Positions 1-7,091 of a stretch of 36,318 nt of DNA are shown here, one piece after another (positions within the stretch are counted from its first letter, which is position 1; every line of letters begins with the position of its first letter). The stretch is from DASVHS01 sp038244815 (GTDB lineage Bacteria; Acidobacteriota; Thermoanaerobaculia; Gp7-AA8). Position numbers and translations under genes: made by a program. The DNA lies in NCBI GenBank assembly GCA_038244815.1, contig JBBRTB010000035.1, positions 1-36,318 of the forward strand, in the 5' to 3' direction. The notes below the pieces were generated by a model. The model was not told the DNA's origin. It ran no database searches and was given only the letters and a program-made list of their open reading frames with translations.

Positions 1-132
1 AACAAAACCGAGTATCGAGACCTCGGCGCCAACTACTACGAGCAACGCTACCGCGAACGTCTCCTCAACTCACTGAAAAAAAAGGCCGCCACTCTCGGCT
101 TTCATCTCACTCCGGCACAGGAGGTTCATTAG
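1..132 (+). CDS. Transposase C-terminal fragment (IS110-like), 5' part outside window
   Basis: Frame 1 is open from the first base to a TAG at 130-132 and gives 43 residues. It contains a YRDLGANYYEQ segment followed by a basic helix and an LGFHL ending. This resembles the usual C-terminus of IS110/IS1111-family DEDD transposases (tyr-x-DLG-x-x-Y, then R/K-rich helix, then LG-aromatic). The fragment is too short to exclude another transposase family. The last codons (GTT CAT TAG) run into the degenerate left end of the REP-like palindrome at 127-218, so the stop codon may be supplied by the repeat. No start or upstream IS end is visible. Confidence 0.55.
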   Translation, partial: NKTEYRDLGANYYEQRYRERLLNSLKKKAATLGFHLTPAQEVH

Positions 133-218
133 AAGCGCCGAAGAGCGCGAGGAATCCGGGTGGGGGGGAGCGTTTTCCCCGCCCAGATTCCTCGCCGTCT
201 TCGCGGCTCGGAATGACG
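127..218. repeat. REP-like imperfect palindrome, copy 1
   Basis: The two arms are imperfectly complementary: GCGCGAGGAATCCGGGTGGG on the left and CCCGCCCAGATTCCTCGC on the right, separated by AGCGTTTTC. The right terminus GCGGCTCGGAATGACG (203-218) matches exactly the ends of the copies near 36180 and 36280. The left terminus is degraded (CATTAGAAGCGCC instead of CATTCCGAGCGCC) and overlaps the transposase stop codon. The element could fold into a stable RNA or cruciform hairpin. No coding potential was seen. Confidence 0.85.
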
Positions 219-282
219 TGTAGACGATCAACGAGCGACCGGCGATCCACGCGCGGTAGAAGAATTTGCCTGTGCGCGAAAT

Positions 283-297
283 CCGAGGGACCCTCGG
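283..297. promoter_or_regulatory. 15-bp palindrome upstream of the EVE gene
   Basis: CCGAGGG-A-CCCTCGG is a perfect inverted repeat with a one-base centre. It ends 5 bases before the AGGAGG ribosome-binding site (303-308) of the EVE-domain gene. It could be an operator or a short hairpin affecting translation; nothing in the sequence decides between these. The rest of 219-316 shows no other clear signal. Confidence 0.3.
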
Positions 298-316
298 TGA
301 TCAGGAGGTTTCGGTC

Positions 317-700
317 ATGAAGTATTGGGTCAATGTCGTTTCACGGACTCACGTCCGGAATGGCGTCGCGGGCGAATTCATGCAGGCGGATCACGGAAAA
401 GACACGCGTCTCAAGCGGATCGCGAAGCCCGTGCAGTCGTTCACAGCGATTGGCGATGTGACTGACGACGCACCGCATCTGGCGGGCGCCAATCCCGAGA
501 CTCCGGCGTGGCGCAGGCGCGTCCGGTTCCGCCCCTGCGCGGAAACGCCGGTGCGCCCGCTGATCGAGGGACTGGAGTTCATCCGGAACAAGAAGAGCTG
601 GGGAGTCGTGTTCCGCCGCGGGTTCTTCGAGATCGGGGAGCGGGACTTCGAGGCGATCGCCCGGGCCATGGGCTGTGAAGAGGCAGGGTGCGAAAAATGA
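317..700 (+). CDS. EVE-domain protein (UPF0310 type), internally shortened
   Basis: ATG 317 is preceded by AGGAGG at 303-308 and gives 127 residues. The protein opens with MKYWVNVVSRTHVRNGV, has FMQADHGK, then QSFTAIGDV, PAWRRRVRF, and ends with RPLIEGLEFIRNKKSWG and FRRGFFEI. This is the standard order of EVE-domain proteins related to UPF0310, a PUA-like fold that binds modified bases in nucleic acids. The family normally carries about 18 extra residues (the GD-x-I/V-x-YSP segment) between LKRIAK and PVQSFTAIG. These are absent without a frameshift, so a strand that lines the binding pocket may be missing. It may be a functional variant or a decaying gene. An upstream GTG at 266 is in frame but has no ribosome-binding site. 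Confidence 0.85.
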   Translation: MKYWVNVVSRTHVRNGVAGEFMQADHGKDTRLKRIAKPVQSFTAIGDVTDDAPHLAGANPETPAWRRRVRFRPCAETPVRPLIEGLEFIRNKKSWGVVFRRGFFEIGERDFEAIARAMGCEEAGCEK

Positions 701-732
701 AAAAAGGACAGCCTTTCGGCTGTCCTTCGTTT
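697..732. terminator. Bidirectional rho-independent terminator
   Basis: A perfect 9-bp stem, AGGACAGCC (705-713) and GGCTGTCCT (718-726), closes a TTTC loop. On the plus strand it is followed by TCGTTTT. On the minus strand it is followed by a run of six T (complement of 699-704). It lies between the convergent EVE gene (stop 698-700) and the cold-shock gene (stop at 755) and should serve both. Confidence 0.9.
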
Positions 733-754
733 TCGGCTCCAGCGGGCTGGAGTC

Positions 755-961
755 TCAGGAAGCTGCGCTGACGTTCGTGGCCTGCAGGCCCTTCGGTCCA
801 TTGGTGACTTCGAACTCTACGGCCGCGCCCTCCGCCAAAGTGCGGAAGCCGTTGCCCTGAATCGCGGAAAAGTGCACGAATACATCTTCTCCGCCATCCG
901 TCGTGATAAAACCGAAGCCTTTTGCTTCATTGAACCACTTCACGGTACCAGTCGTTTTCAC
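755..961 (-). CDS. Cold-shock domain protein (CspA family)
   Basis: This is a 68-residue single cold-shock domain that binds single-stranded RNA or DNA as a chaperone. RNP1 is KGFGFIT (residues 14-20) and RNP2 is VFVHFSAI (28-35). The start is GTG at 961, chosen because AAAGGAG lies just upstream and the protein then begins MKTTGTVKWFN as in typical family members. An in-frame ATG farther upstream (1033) would add an unrelated 24-residue leader. The gene diverges from the RRM protein at 1177 and ends at the bidirectional terminator. Confidence 0.95.
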   Translation of the reverse strand: MKTTGTVKWFNEAKGFGFITTDGGEDVFVHFSAIQGNGFRTLAEGAAVEFEVTNGPKGLQATNVSAAS

Positions 962-1176
962 GAGATCTCCTTTCTGCTGCTGCCAGATGCGGGGATCCGG
1001 AACGGCCGATTCCACGGTTCTGCAGACAAACAAATGTGTTGCGGAGAGAAACCGGGCCGGTCAGCGGGGCATTCCGCTGCGGTCCGGCCGCTGGTACGGC
1101 ATAATCTACGAGTCCGGCGCGGCCCTTGCGAGCGTATCGGGCAGCCTGCGCATGCAAGGCAGAAAGTGATGGAGTG
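962..1176. other. Divergent intergenic region between csp and the RRM gene
   Basis: These 215 bases separate two divergent RNA-chaperone genes and should hold both promoters. The minus-strand ribosome-binding site of csp lies at the left edge. A CATAAT at 1100-1105 could be a -10 box for the RRM gene, but no good -35 is seen. CCTTGC (about 1124) and GCAAGG (about 1154) can pair around a 24-base loop in the putative RRM leader. No small gene is recognised. Confidence 0.4.
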
Positions 1177-1656
1177 ATGTCTGCGAAAGTTTTTGTAGGT
1201 AACCTGGATTTCAACACGACGAAGGATGAGGTCCAATCTCTCTTCTCGCAGATCGGAGAGATCAGGGACGTGTTCCTGCCGATGGACCGCGAGAGCGGAC
1301 GGCCAAGAGGATTCGCCTTCGTCGAGTTCGCATCGGACGAGGATGCGGCGAAAGCGATCGAACGGTTCAACGGCTATGAATTGGGTGGCCGTGCCCTTCG
1401 TGTAAACGCAGCCGAGGATCGGCCGAAGGGCGGAGCGGGCGGCGGCGGTGGACGCGGGCGCTCGTTTGGCGGTGGCGGTGGCGGCTACACCGGAGGCGGT
1501 GGCGGCGGCGGTGGCTACGGCGGTGGCGGTGGCGGCGGCTACGGCGGCGGCGGTGGTGGCGGCAGCTATGGTGGTGGCGGTGGCGCCGGCGGCTTCGGCG
1601 GCGGCAAGACCAAGGGAAGCCGGCGCAACATTCGCGGCAAGAAACGCAGCCTTTAA
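1177..1656 (+). CDS. RRM-domain glycine-rich RNA-binding protein
   Basis: The 159-residue protein starts MSAKVFVGNLDFNTT, which is the RNP2 strand (KVFVGNL) of a single RRM. RNP1 is RGFAFVEF, followed by the usual helix and the GRALRVN strand; the RRM covers about residues 3-80. The remainder is almost pure glycine with Tyr, Phe, Ser and Arg, ending in a basic tail (KTKGSRRNIRGKKRSL). This matches bacterial and plant-like glycine-rich RNA-binding proteins, which often respond to cold. ATG 1177 is chosen because the RRM begins at once; GGAG lies only 2 bases upstream, so the start signal is weak. The glycine tail is low complexity and prone to length variation. Confidence 0.93.
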   Translation: MSAKVFVGNLDFNTTKDEVQSLFSQIGEIRDVFLPMDRESGRPRGFAFVEFASDEDAAKAIERFNGYELGGRALRVNAAEDRPKGGAGGGGGRGRSFGGGGGGYTGGGGGGGGYGGGGGGGYGGGGGGGSYGGGGGAGGFGGGKTKGSRRNIRGKKRSL

Positions 1657-1672
1657 TCACGGTGACCTGAGA

Positions 1673-1708
1673 CGTGCACCATCGATCGAACGGCATCGAT
1701 GGTGCACG
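1673..1708 (+). terminator. 14-bp perfect inverted repeat after the RRM gene
   Basis: CGTGCACCATCGAT (1673-1686) pairs perfectly with ATCGATGGTGCACG (1695-1708) around an 8-base loop. It lies 17 bases after the RRM stop codon and just before the next start. There is no T-run, so it may be a rho-independent-like hairpin, an RNA 3' stabiliser or a protein-binding palindrome. Confidence 0.5.
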
Positions 1709-1719
1709 ATCGCGTTTGC

Positions 1720-2580
1720 ATGACTGCTCAAACGATTTCCGCGTCACGCAGCGGCTCCTTTTCCCTCGGCGGCGATCTCCCCGTGCATCGCCTCGGCTTC
1801 GGCGCGATGCGCCTCACCGGCGACGGGATCTGGGGCCCACCCAGGGACCATGACGAATGCCTGGCCGTGCTGCGCCGCGCCGTAGCGCTCGGCGTCAACT
1901 TCATCGACACGGCCGAGTCGTACGGTCCGCACGTCAGCGAGGATCTGATCGCCGAAGCGCTCCACCCGTATCCGAAGGGCCTGGTGATCGCCACGAAGGG
2001 CGGTCTCGACCGCACCGGGCCGAACAAGTGGCCGGCGAACGGAAAACCGGAGCGCCTGCGCGAGGAGCTCGAGGGAAGTCTTCGCCGCCTGCGGCTCGAA
2101 CGCATCGATCTCTGGCAACTCCACCGCATCGATCCGGCCGTACCGGAGGAGAAGCAGTTCGAGACGATCCAGCAGTTCACCCGCGAAGGAAAGGTGCGTC
2201 ACGTCGGCCTGTCGGAAGTGAAAACCGACCAGATCGAGCGCGCGCGTACTTTCTTTCCGGTGGTCTCGGTGCAGAACCGGTACAACCTCGCCGACCGCGA
2301 GTGGGAAAGCGTCCTCGATTACTGCGAGCGCGAGAACATCGGCTTCATCCCCTGGTTCCCGCTGCAGACCGGCAAGCTGGCCGGCAAGGGAGGAGCGCTG
2401 GCCGATGTCGCCAGCCGACACAACGCCACGCCCGCACAGGTGGCATTGGCCTGGCTGCTGAAGCGGTCACCGGTCATGTTGCCGATCCCCGGCACGTCGA
2501 AGGTCAGCCACCTCGAGGAGAACATGGCCGCGGTGACGATCGAGCTGAGCGACGAAGAGTTCCGGGCCATCACATCCTGA
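1720..2580 (+). CDS. Aldo/keto reductase
   Basis: The 286-residue protein has the aldo/keto reductase TIM-barrel signature: LGFGAMRLTG, FIDTAESYG (Asp63, Tyr68), ATKGG (Lys93) and LWQLHRID (His135), which form the catalytic tetrad. The C-terminal ALAWLLKRSPVMLPIPGTSK segment is the NADPH-binding part. It should reduce carbonyl compounds with NADPH in the cytoplasm; the substrate cannot be told. ATG 1720 is preferred over ATG 1699, because 1699 lies inside the preceding inverted repeat. No clear ribosome-binding site is seen. Confidence 0.92.
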   Translation: MTAQTISASRSGSFSLGGDLPVHRLGFGAMRLTGDGIWGPPRDHDECLAVLRRAVALGVNFIDTAESYGPHVSEDLIAEALHPYPKGLVIATKGGLDRTGPNKWPANGKPERLREELEGSLRRLRLERIDLWQLHRIDPAVPEEKQFETIQQFTREGKVRHVGLSEVKTDQIERARTFFPVVSVQNRYNLADREWESVLDYCERENIGFIPWFPLQTGKLAGKGGALADVASRHNATPAQVALAWLLKRSPVMLPIPGTSKVSHLEENMAAVTIELSDEEFRAITS

Positions 2581-2586
2581 GCGCCC

Positions 2587-2599
2587 GCTCGGAATGACG
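2587..2599 (+). repeat. REP-like terminus fragment at the prmA start
   Basis: GCTCGGAATGACG matches exactly the right terminus of the REP-like element (206-218 and the copies near 36180 and 36280). It sits between the aldo/keto reductase stop and the prmA coding region, and its internal ATG (2594) is the first candidate start codon of prmA. A 13-base exact match is unlikely by chance in this window, so it is probably a remnant. Confidence 0.55.
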
Positions 2600-3415
2600 G
2601 CGCCGATGACCGATTTCGTTCTCGAGATCGCGTACGAGTCCGACCCGGAGACTGATGAAGACGTCCAGGCGCGGCTCTATCTCACCCCTTCGACCGGAAA
2701 CGTTTCCTCCGAAGCCGGCGGCCGGACGACCGTCACCGCGTTTTTCGATTCCGCCGCGGCGCGCTCCGCGGCGATGGCCCTGTTCGCGGGGATGGACGTT
2801 CGCCCGGACGATCGCGAGCGCGTCGACTGGCTTGACCGTTACGATCAGTCGCTGAAAGCGCTCTCGATCGGAAGATCGTTCGTCGTCGCGCCCGACCCCC
2901 GTCTGATCGCCACCGGCGACCGCCGCCATCGCATCATCGTGCCGCAAGAGCAGGCGTTCGGTACCGGCTCGCACGAGACCACGGCGCTCTGCATCGAGAT
3001 GCTCGAGTGGATCGACGTGCGCGGCCGCCGCGGCCTGGACATCGGATCAGGCAGCGGCATCCTGGCCATCGCCATGCTGCGGCTGGGCGCTTCGAAGGTG
3101 ATCGCATTCGACAACGATCCCGACGCCTTCGGACCAATGCGCGACAACGCCATGCGCAATCACGTCGACATGCCGCTCTTCATCGGCAGCCTCGACGCAC
3201 TGCGCGGCGGCAGGTTCGGCATCATCACCATGAACATCCTGCCGGAGGTGATCATCCCGCTGCTGCCGGTGGTCATGGGCCACGCCAGCGGGGACCTCGT
3301 TTTGAGCGGGATTCTGACGACGCGGCGCGACGACGTCATTCGCGCCGCCGTCCACGCCACACTGAAGGACGAAGCGACCAGGGGGGAGTGGTGGTGCGGC
3401 CGCTTTCAGGTGTAG
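2594..3415 (+). CDS. prmA: Ribosomal protein L11 methyltransferase (PrmA-like)
   Basis: The 273-residue protein has the PrmA pattern: GTGSHETT (123-130), the SAM-binding motif LDIGSGSGILAIA (148-160), an acidic strand end FDNDP, the MNILPEVI post-motif equivalent of the N-[IL]-L-A catalytic loop, and LSGILTTRRDDV near the C-terminus. It should trimethylate ribosomal protein L11. The N-terminal substrate-recognition domain (about 1-95) is present but divergent. ATG 2594 lies in a REP fragment; ATG 2606 (MTDFVLEIAY) is a good alternative. The gene usually sits beside rsmE; here the two are separated by gltA on the other strand. Confidence 0.85.
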   Translation: MTAPMTDFVLEIAYESDPETDEDVQARLYLTPSTGNVSSEAGGRTTVTAFFDSAAARSAAMALFAGMDVRPDDRERVDWLDRYDQSLKALSIGRSFVVAPDPRLIATGDRRHRIIVPQEQAFGTGSHETTALCIEMLEWIDVRGRRGLDIGSGSGILAIAMLRLGASKVIAFDNDPDAFGPMRDNAMRNHVDMPLFIGSLDALRGGRFGIITMNILPEVIIPLLPVVMGHASGDLVLSGILTTRRDDVIRAAVHATLKDEATRGEWWCGRFQV

Positions 3416-3431
3416 GCGGGCGGGCCGGAGA

Positions 3432-4721
3432 TCATCGCTTCGCGATCGCCACGTAGTCGCGGCGCTGCGAGCCGATGTAGATCTGCCGGGGGCGGGCGAT
3501 CTTCTGATCGGGATCCGCGAGCATCTCCTGCCACTGCGCCAGCCATCCCGAAACGCGGGGGATGGCGAAGAGCACCGTGAACATCTCCATGGGAATCTTC
3601 ATGGCCTGATAGATCAGACCGGAATAGAAGTCGACGTTCGGATAGAGCTTGCGCGTGTGGAAGTACTCGTCCTCGAGGGCGATGCGCTCCAGCTCCAGGG
3701 CGATGTCCAGCAGCGGATTTCGCCCGGTGACCTCGAACACTTCGTCGGCGACCTTCTTGATGATCTTGGCGCGCGGATCGTAGTTCTTGTAGACGCGGTG
3801 GCCGAAGCCCATCAGCTTCACGCCTTCGCCGGCCTTCACCTTCTTGATGAACTCGGGGATGTGGCTGACCGAGCCGATCTCGGTGAGCATGTGGATGACC
3901 GCCTCGTTGGCGCCGCCGTGCAGCGGGCCGTAGAGCGCCGCCGCGGCCGCGGCCACGGCCGAATACGGATCGACGTGCGAGCTGCCTACCGAACGCATCA
4001 CGGCCGTGGAGCAGTTCTGCTCGTGATCGGCGTGCAGGATGAACAGCACGTCCAGGGCGCGCTCCAGCGCCGGAGTGGGCTTGTACTTGTACTCGGTCAT
4101 CCGGAACATCATGTTCAGGAAGTTGCCGGCGTAGGAGAGGTCGTTGTCGGGATACGCGTACGGCATGCCGATGCGATGGCGGTAGTTGAACGCGGCAATG
4201 GTGATGACTTTAGCGACCAGCCGCACGATCTGCTTCTGCCGGCACTCGTTATCGAAGATGTTCTTGGCCTCGGGGTAGAACGTGCCCAGGGCGGCCACGG
4301 TGGACATGAAGCGGCCCATGGGATGGGCGTCGAAGCGGAAGGCGTCCAGCAGCGATTTCAGCCGCTCGTTGAGGATGGTGTGGTGGACCACGTCGAACCG
4401 CCAGCCATCGAGCTGTTCCTTCGTCGGCAACTCGCCGTTCAGCAGCAGGTAGGCCACCTCGAGATACGTGCTCTTCTCCGCGAGCTGTTCGATCGGGTAG
4501 CCGCGATATTCGAGGATGCCTTTGTCGCCGTCGATGAAGGTGATGGCGCTGCGGCACGACGCCGTGTTCATGAAGGCCGGGTCGTAGGTCATGAGACCGA
4601 AGTCGTCCGCGCCGGTTTTGATCTTGCGCAGCTCGGTCGCCTTGATCGTCCCTTCCGTGACCGGCAGGTCGTAGGCCGAGCCGGTCCGATTGTCTGTGAT
4701 CTTGAGCGTGTCGCTGGGCAA
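3432..4721 (-). CDS. gltA: Citrate synthase (type II, GltA-like)
   Basis: The enzyme condenses acetyl-CoA and oxaloacetate at the entry of the TCA cycle. The catalytic residues are His268 (GPLHGGANE), His308 (MGFGHRVYKNYDPR) and Asp364 (VDFYSGLIY). The N-terminal beta domain (LKITDNRTG onward) marks the long, hexameric Gram-negative type. I chose the TTG at 4721, because a strong GGAGGT lies 7-8 bases upstream and it gives 429 residues, close to the family length. The ATG at 4766 would add 15 residues and overlap rsmE. It converges with prmA across a 16-base gap that holds no terminator. Confidence 0.95.
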   Translation of the reverse strand: MPSDTLKITDNRTGSAYDLPVTEGTIKATELRKIKTGADDFGLMTYDPAFMNTASCRSAITFIDGDKGILEYRGYPIEQLAEKSTYLEVAYLLLNGELPTKEQLDGWRFDVVHHTILNERLKSLLDAFRFDAHPMGRFMSTVAALGTFYPEAKNIFDNECRQKQIVRLVAKVITIAAFNYRHRIGMPYAYPDNDLSYAGNFLNMMFRMTEYKYKPTPALERALDVLFILHADHEQNCSTAVMRSVGSSHVDPYSAVAAAAAALYGPLHGGANEAVIHMLTEIGSVSHIPEFIKKVKAGEGVKLMGFGHRVYKNYDPRAKIIKKVADEVFEVTGRNPLLDIALELERIALEDEYFHTRKLYPNVDFYSGLIYQAMKIPMEMFTVLFAIPRVSGWLAQWQEMLADPDQKIARPRQIYIGSQRRDYVAIAKR

Positions 4722-4752
4722 CGAACCTACCTCCGATATCGCGGGCAACATA

Positions 4753-5451
4753 TCAGATATCTCCATAGCGCGAGGCCACGATCGATAGCGATGCGATGGC
4801 CGCCGTTTCGGCTCGCAGCCGCCGCGGTCCGAGTCGCTGGAAGATGCAGCCGCACTGGCGTGCCACGGCGATCTCCCGCTCGCTCCATCCCCCTTCCGGG
4901 CCGACCAGAACGGTCACTTCCTCGAGGCGTCCCGGAGCTGCGCCCGGCTCCTCGTCAGCATCGAAAACAAACCGCACGCCGCTTTCTTTCGCCGCATCGT
5001 CGAAGGGTGTGGGATCGTTCACTCGTGGAACGAGAGCACGACCGCTCTGCTTGACCGCTTCGAAGACGATCTTCTCCCACCGCTCCCGTTTTCCGCGATA
5101 ACGTTCCGCACGCACCTCGATGCGATCGGTGATGAGAGGTATGACGGATGCGGCGCCGAGCTCGATGGCCTTCTGCAGCACGAGCTCGAACTTGTCGAGC
5201 TGGATGATGGCCGCGGCGAGATGAACACGCACAGGCGACTCCCGCGATGCGATCTCCGCTTCGACATCGACGCGCAGCGAGTCGCGTCCGATCCCTCCCA
5301 CCCGACCGCGCGCGGCGTGACCGCGGCCGTCGAAGATCTCGATCTCCTCTCCCTCGCGCACACGGACGACGCGCACGGCGTGGTGGAACTCGTCGCCGCT
5401 GATCTCGACCGATGGCCCGGCGATCTCGCTCGTGAAAATGCGGTGCTTCAT
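4753..5451 (-). CDS. rsmE: 16S rRNA (uracil1498-N3)-methyltransferase RsmE
   Basis: The 232-residue protein begins MKHRIFTSE with the PUA-like N-domain (FHHAVRVVRVREG). It ends with the SPOUT trefoil-knot motifs LVGPEGGWS and RLGPRRLRAETA. The family methylates U1498 of 16S rRNA at N3. The start ATG (5451) overlaps the stop of the upstream permease as ATGA, so the two are translationally coupled. The downstream gltA has its own ribosome-binding site after a 31-base gap. Confidence 0.95.
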   Translation of the reverse strand: MKHRIFTSEIAGPSVEISGDEFHHAVRVVRVREGEEIEIFDGRGHAARGRVGGIGRDSLRVDVEAEIASRESPVRVHLAAAIIQLDKFELVLQKAIELGAASVIPLITDRIEVRAERYRGKRERWEKIVFEAVKQSGRALVPRVNDPTPFDDAAKESGVRFVFDADEEPGAAPGRLEEVTVLVGPEGGWSEREIAVARQCGCIFQRLGPRRLRAETAAIASLSIVASRYGDI

Positions 5452-6680
5452 GCTTCACTCTCCCGCCCCACGATCTGGTTGCGCACCATCGGGATCAGCA
5501 TCAGCGCGGGGATGCCCAGGACGACGGTGAGCGAGAAGTAGCTGGCGTATCCGAAACGCTGCGCCAGCCATCCGCTGGCGCTGGTCATGATCGTGCCGGT
5601 CAAACCGTACGCGGCGGAGAGCAGCGCGAACTCGGTCCCGGCCCGCTCGCGGTCGCAGAGCGACATGAGGAACGCCAGAAACGCCGCCGTGCCCAGGCCG
5701 TAGCCGATGTTCTCGACGATCGCCGCCGCGTAGATGGCCCAACGGCCCGCGCTCGTCGCGGCCACGGCGGCGTAGCCGATGTTCGACAGCGATTGCATGG
5801 CCCCGAACCACAGCAAGCCGCGGAAGAGACCGATGCGCGGGAGGATCGTGCCGCCGAGAACCGTGGCCGCGATGCTGACCACGACGCCGACGACGCTGGT
5901 GATCGTCCCGATCTCGCCCGGCTGATACCCGCGGTCCACCCAGAACGGTTTGATCATCGAGACGATGGCGAACTCGCCGAGCCGGTACGTGAATGCGATG
6001 GCCAGAAGGAGTCCGGCCTTGTCGCGGGTCAGCCACAGTTTCAGCGACGTCTTCAGGCCTCGGGCCTCGGGCCACGGGACTCGATTGAGATCGGGAGCTT
6101 CACCGGGCAAGCCCAGCGACACGGCGAAAATGATCGCCGCCAGGATCGCGGCGGTGGCGAAAGCGTGCGGCCATCCCGCCCACTGCGCGATCCACGCGAA
6201 CAACCCCGAGGCGGTCAGCGCGATGCGGTACGCGGTCACGCGTACGGAGTTGACCGGTCCGAGCAGTCGCGGCGGCGTGATGCGGATGGTGAACGCGTCG
6301 ACAGCGATGTCCTGCGTGGCCGAGGCCAGGGCCAGCACGGCCAGGAGAACGTAGAACGCCGCGCCGGGCGAACCGGCCATGGCCATCCCCGCGAGCGCGA
6401 TGGTGATGCCGAGGATCGCGCCGGAGATCCATCGCTTGTACGTCCCCATCGAGTCGACGAGCGGCGACCAGAGAAACTTCAGCGTCCAGGCGAACCCGAC
6501 AGCGCTGATCAGGCCGATGCTGGTGAGATCGACGTGATGGAAGCGCAGGTACATCGGCGCGAACTGCGTCACCACGCCGTACGGAAGTCCCTCGGAGAAA
6601 TAGAGGATGGCGGCGAGGCCGCCAAGGACGAGTGTGCTTCGTCTGCGCTCGTTCAAACGGCTTGATCCTTGCTCAACCAT
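5448..6680 (-). CDS. MFS permease, AmpG-like
   Basis: The 410-residue protein has about 12 hydrophobic segments. Its first half carries AmpG-type motifs: YFSEGLPYGVV, LTSIGLISAVGFAWTLKFLWSPLVD and ALASATQDIAVDAF. AmpG homologues import anhydro-muropeptides for cell-wall recycling, but related members carry other substrates, so the substrate is an inference. The ATG at 6680 lacks a visible ribosome-binding site. Only 20 bases separate it from the divergent lipoprotein gene at 6701, so its promoter must lie inside that gene. It is coupled to rsmE by an ATGA overlap. Confidence 0.85.
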   Translation of the reverse strand: MVEQGSSRLNERRRSTLVLGGLAAILYFSEGLPYGVVTQFAPMYLRFHHVDLTSIGLISAVGFAWTLKFLWSPLVDSMGTYKRWISGAILGITIALAGMAMAGSPGAAFYVLLAVLALASATQDIAVDAFTIRITPPRLLGPVNSVRVTAYRIALTASGLFAWIAQWAGWPHAFATAAILAAIIFAVSLGLPGEAPDLNRVPWPEARGLKTSLKLWLTRDKAGLLLAIAFTYRLGEFAIVSMIKPFWVDRGYQPGEIGTITSVVGVVVSIAATVLGGTILPRIGLFRGLLWFGAMQSLSNIGYAAVAATSAGRWAIYAAAIVENIGYGLGTAAFLAFLMSLCDRERAGTEFALLSAAYGLTGTIMTSASGWLAQRFGYASYFSLTVVLGIPALMLIPMVRNQIVGRESEA

Positions 6681-6700
6681 TGTGCTTCAGGAGGACTTTG

Positions 6701-7078
6701 ATGCGAAGAGCAACTCTGTTTCTGGCGGTCGTGCTGCTGGCCACCGCCTGCGGTTCATCGACCCTCGGCGACCTGGGATCGATTTTCGGGAGCCAGTCGC
6801 CTTCCAATCCGTCGAGCGTCAACGGGACGGTCACCGGCATCGATACGAGTGCCCAACGCGTCGATCTCAGCGTGACGTATGTGAATCAACTGCGTCCCAG
6901 CTCATCGCAGTCGACCGGATCGATCTACTACGACTCGAATACGAAGGTCGTGTATCAGGGCAACAACTACAACGTGACCGATCTCGAGCGCGGCGACGAG
7001 GTCTCCGTGACCGGCGTCAACAACAACGGCCGCTACATCGCGCAGACCATCACCGTGACCAAGAACGTGCGGGGGTGA
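6701..7078 (+). CDS. Small lipoprotein, DUF5666-like domain
   Basis: ATG 6701 follows AGGAGG (6689-6694) and gives 125 residues. A lipoprotein signal peptide ends in the lipobox ATAC-G with Cys17. The mature part has a short Ser/Asn-rich spacer, then a beta-rich domain: VNGTVTGIDTSAQRVDLSV, then SNTKVVYQGN and LERGDEVSVTGVNNNG. This pattern (G-x-V-x-x-ID, then GD-x-V-x-V-x-G) resembles DUF5666-type OB-like repeats. The function is unknown; it is probably anchored in the outer or inner membrane. It diverges from the permease gene across 20 bases. Confidence 0.75.
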   Translation: MRRATLFLAVVLLATACGSSTLGDLGSIFGSQSPSNPSSVNGTVTGIDTSAQRVDLSVTYVNQLRPSSSQSTGSIYYDSNTKVVYQGNNYNVTDLERGDEVSVTGVNNNGRYIAQTITVTKNVRG

Positions 7079-7091
7079 GGCGAGCTGCGCT

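Noticed and set aside
1367..1747. A minus-strand Arg/His-rich frame over the RRM gene
   Set aside because: It is the complement of the glycine codons GGC/GGT and has no independent evidence.
3657..5054. A 465-codon plus-strand open frame over gltA and rsmE
   Set aside because: Both minus-strand genes are well-known families with intact motifs, and the plus-strand product is low-complexity.
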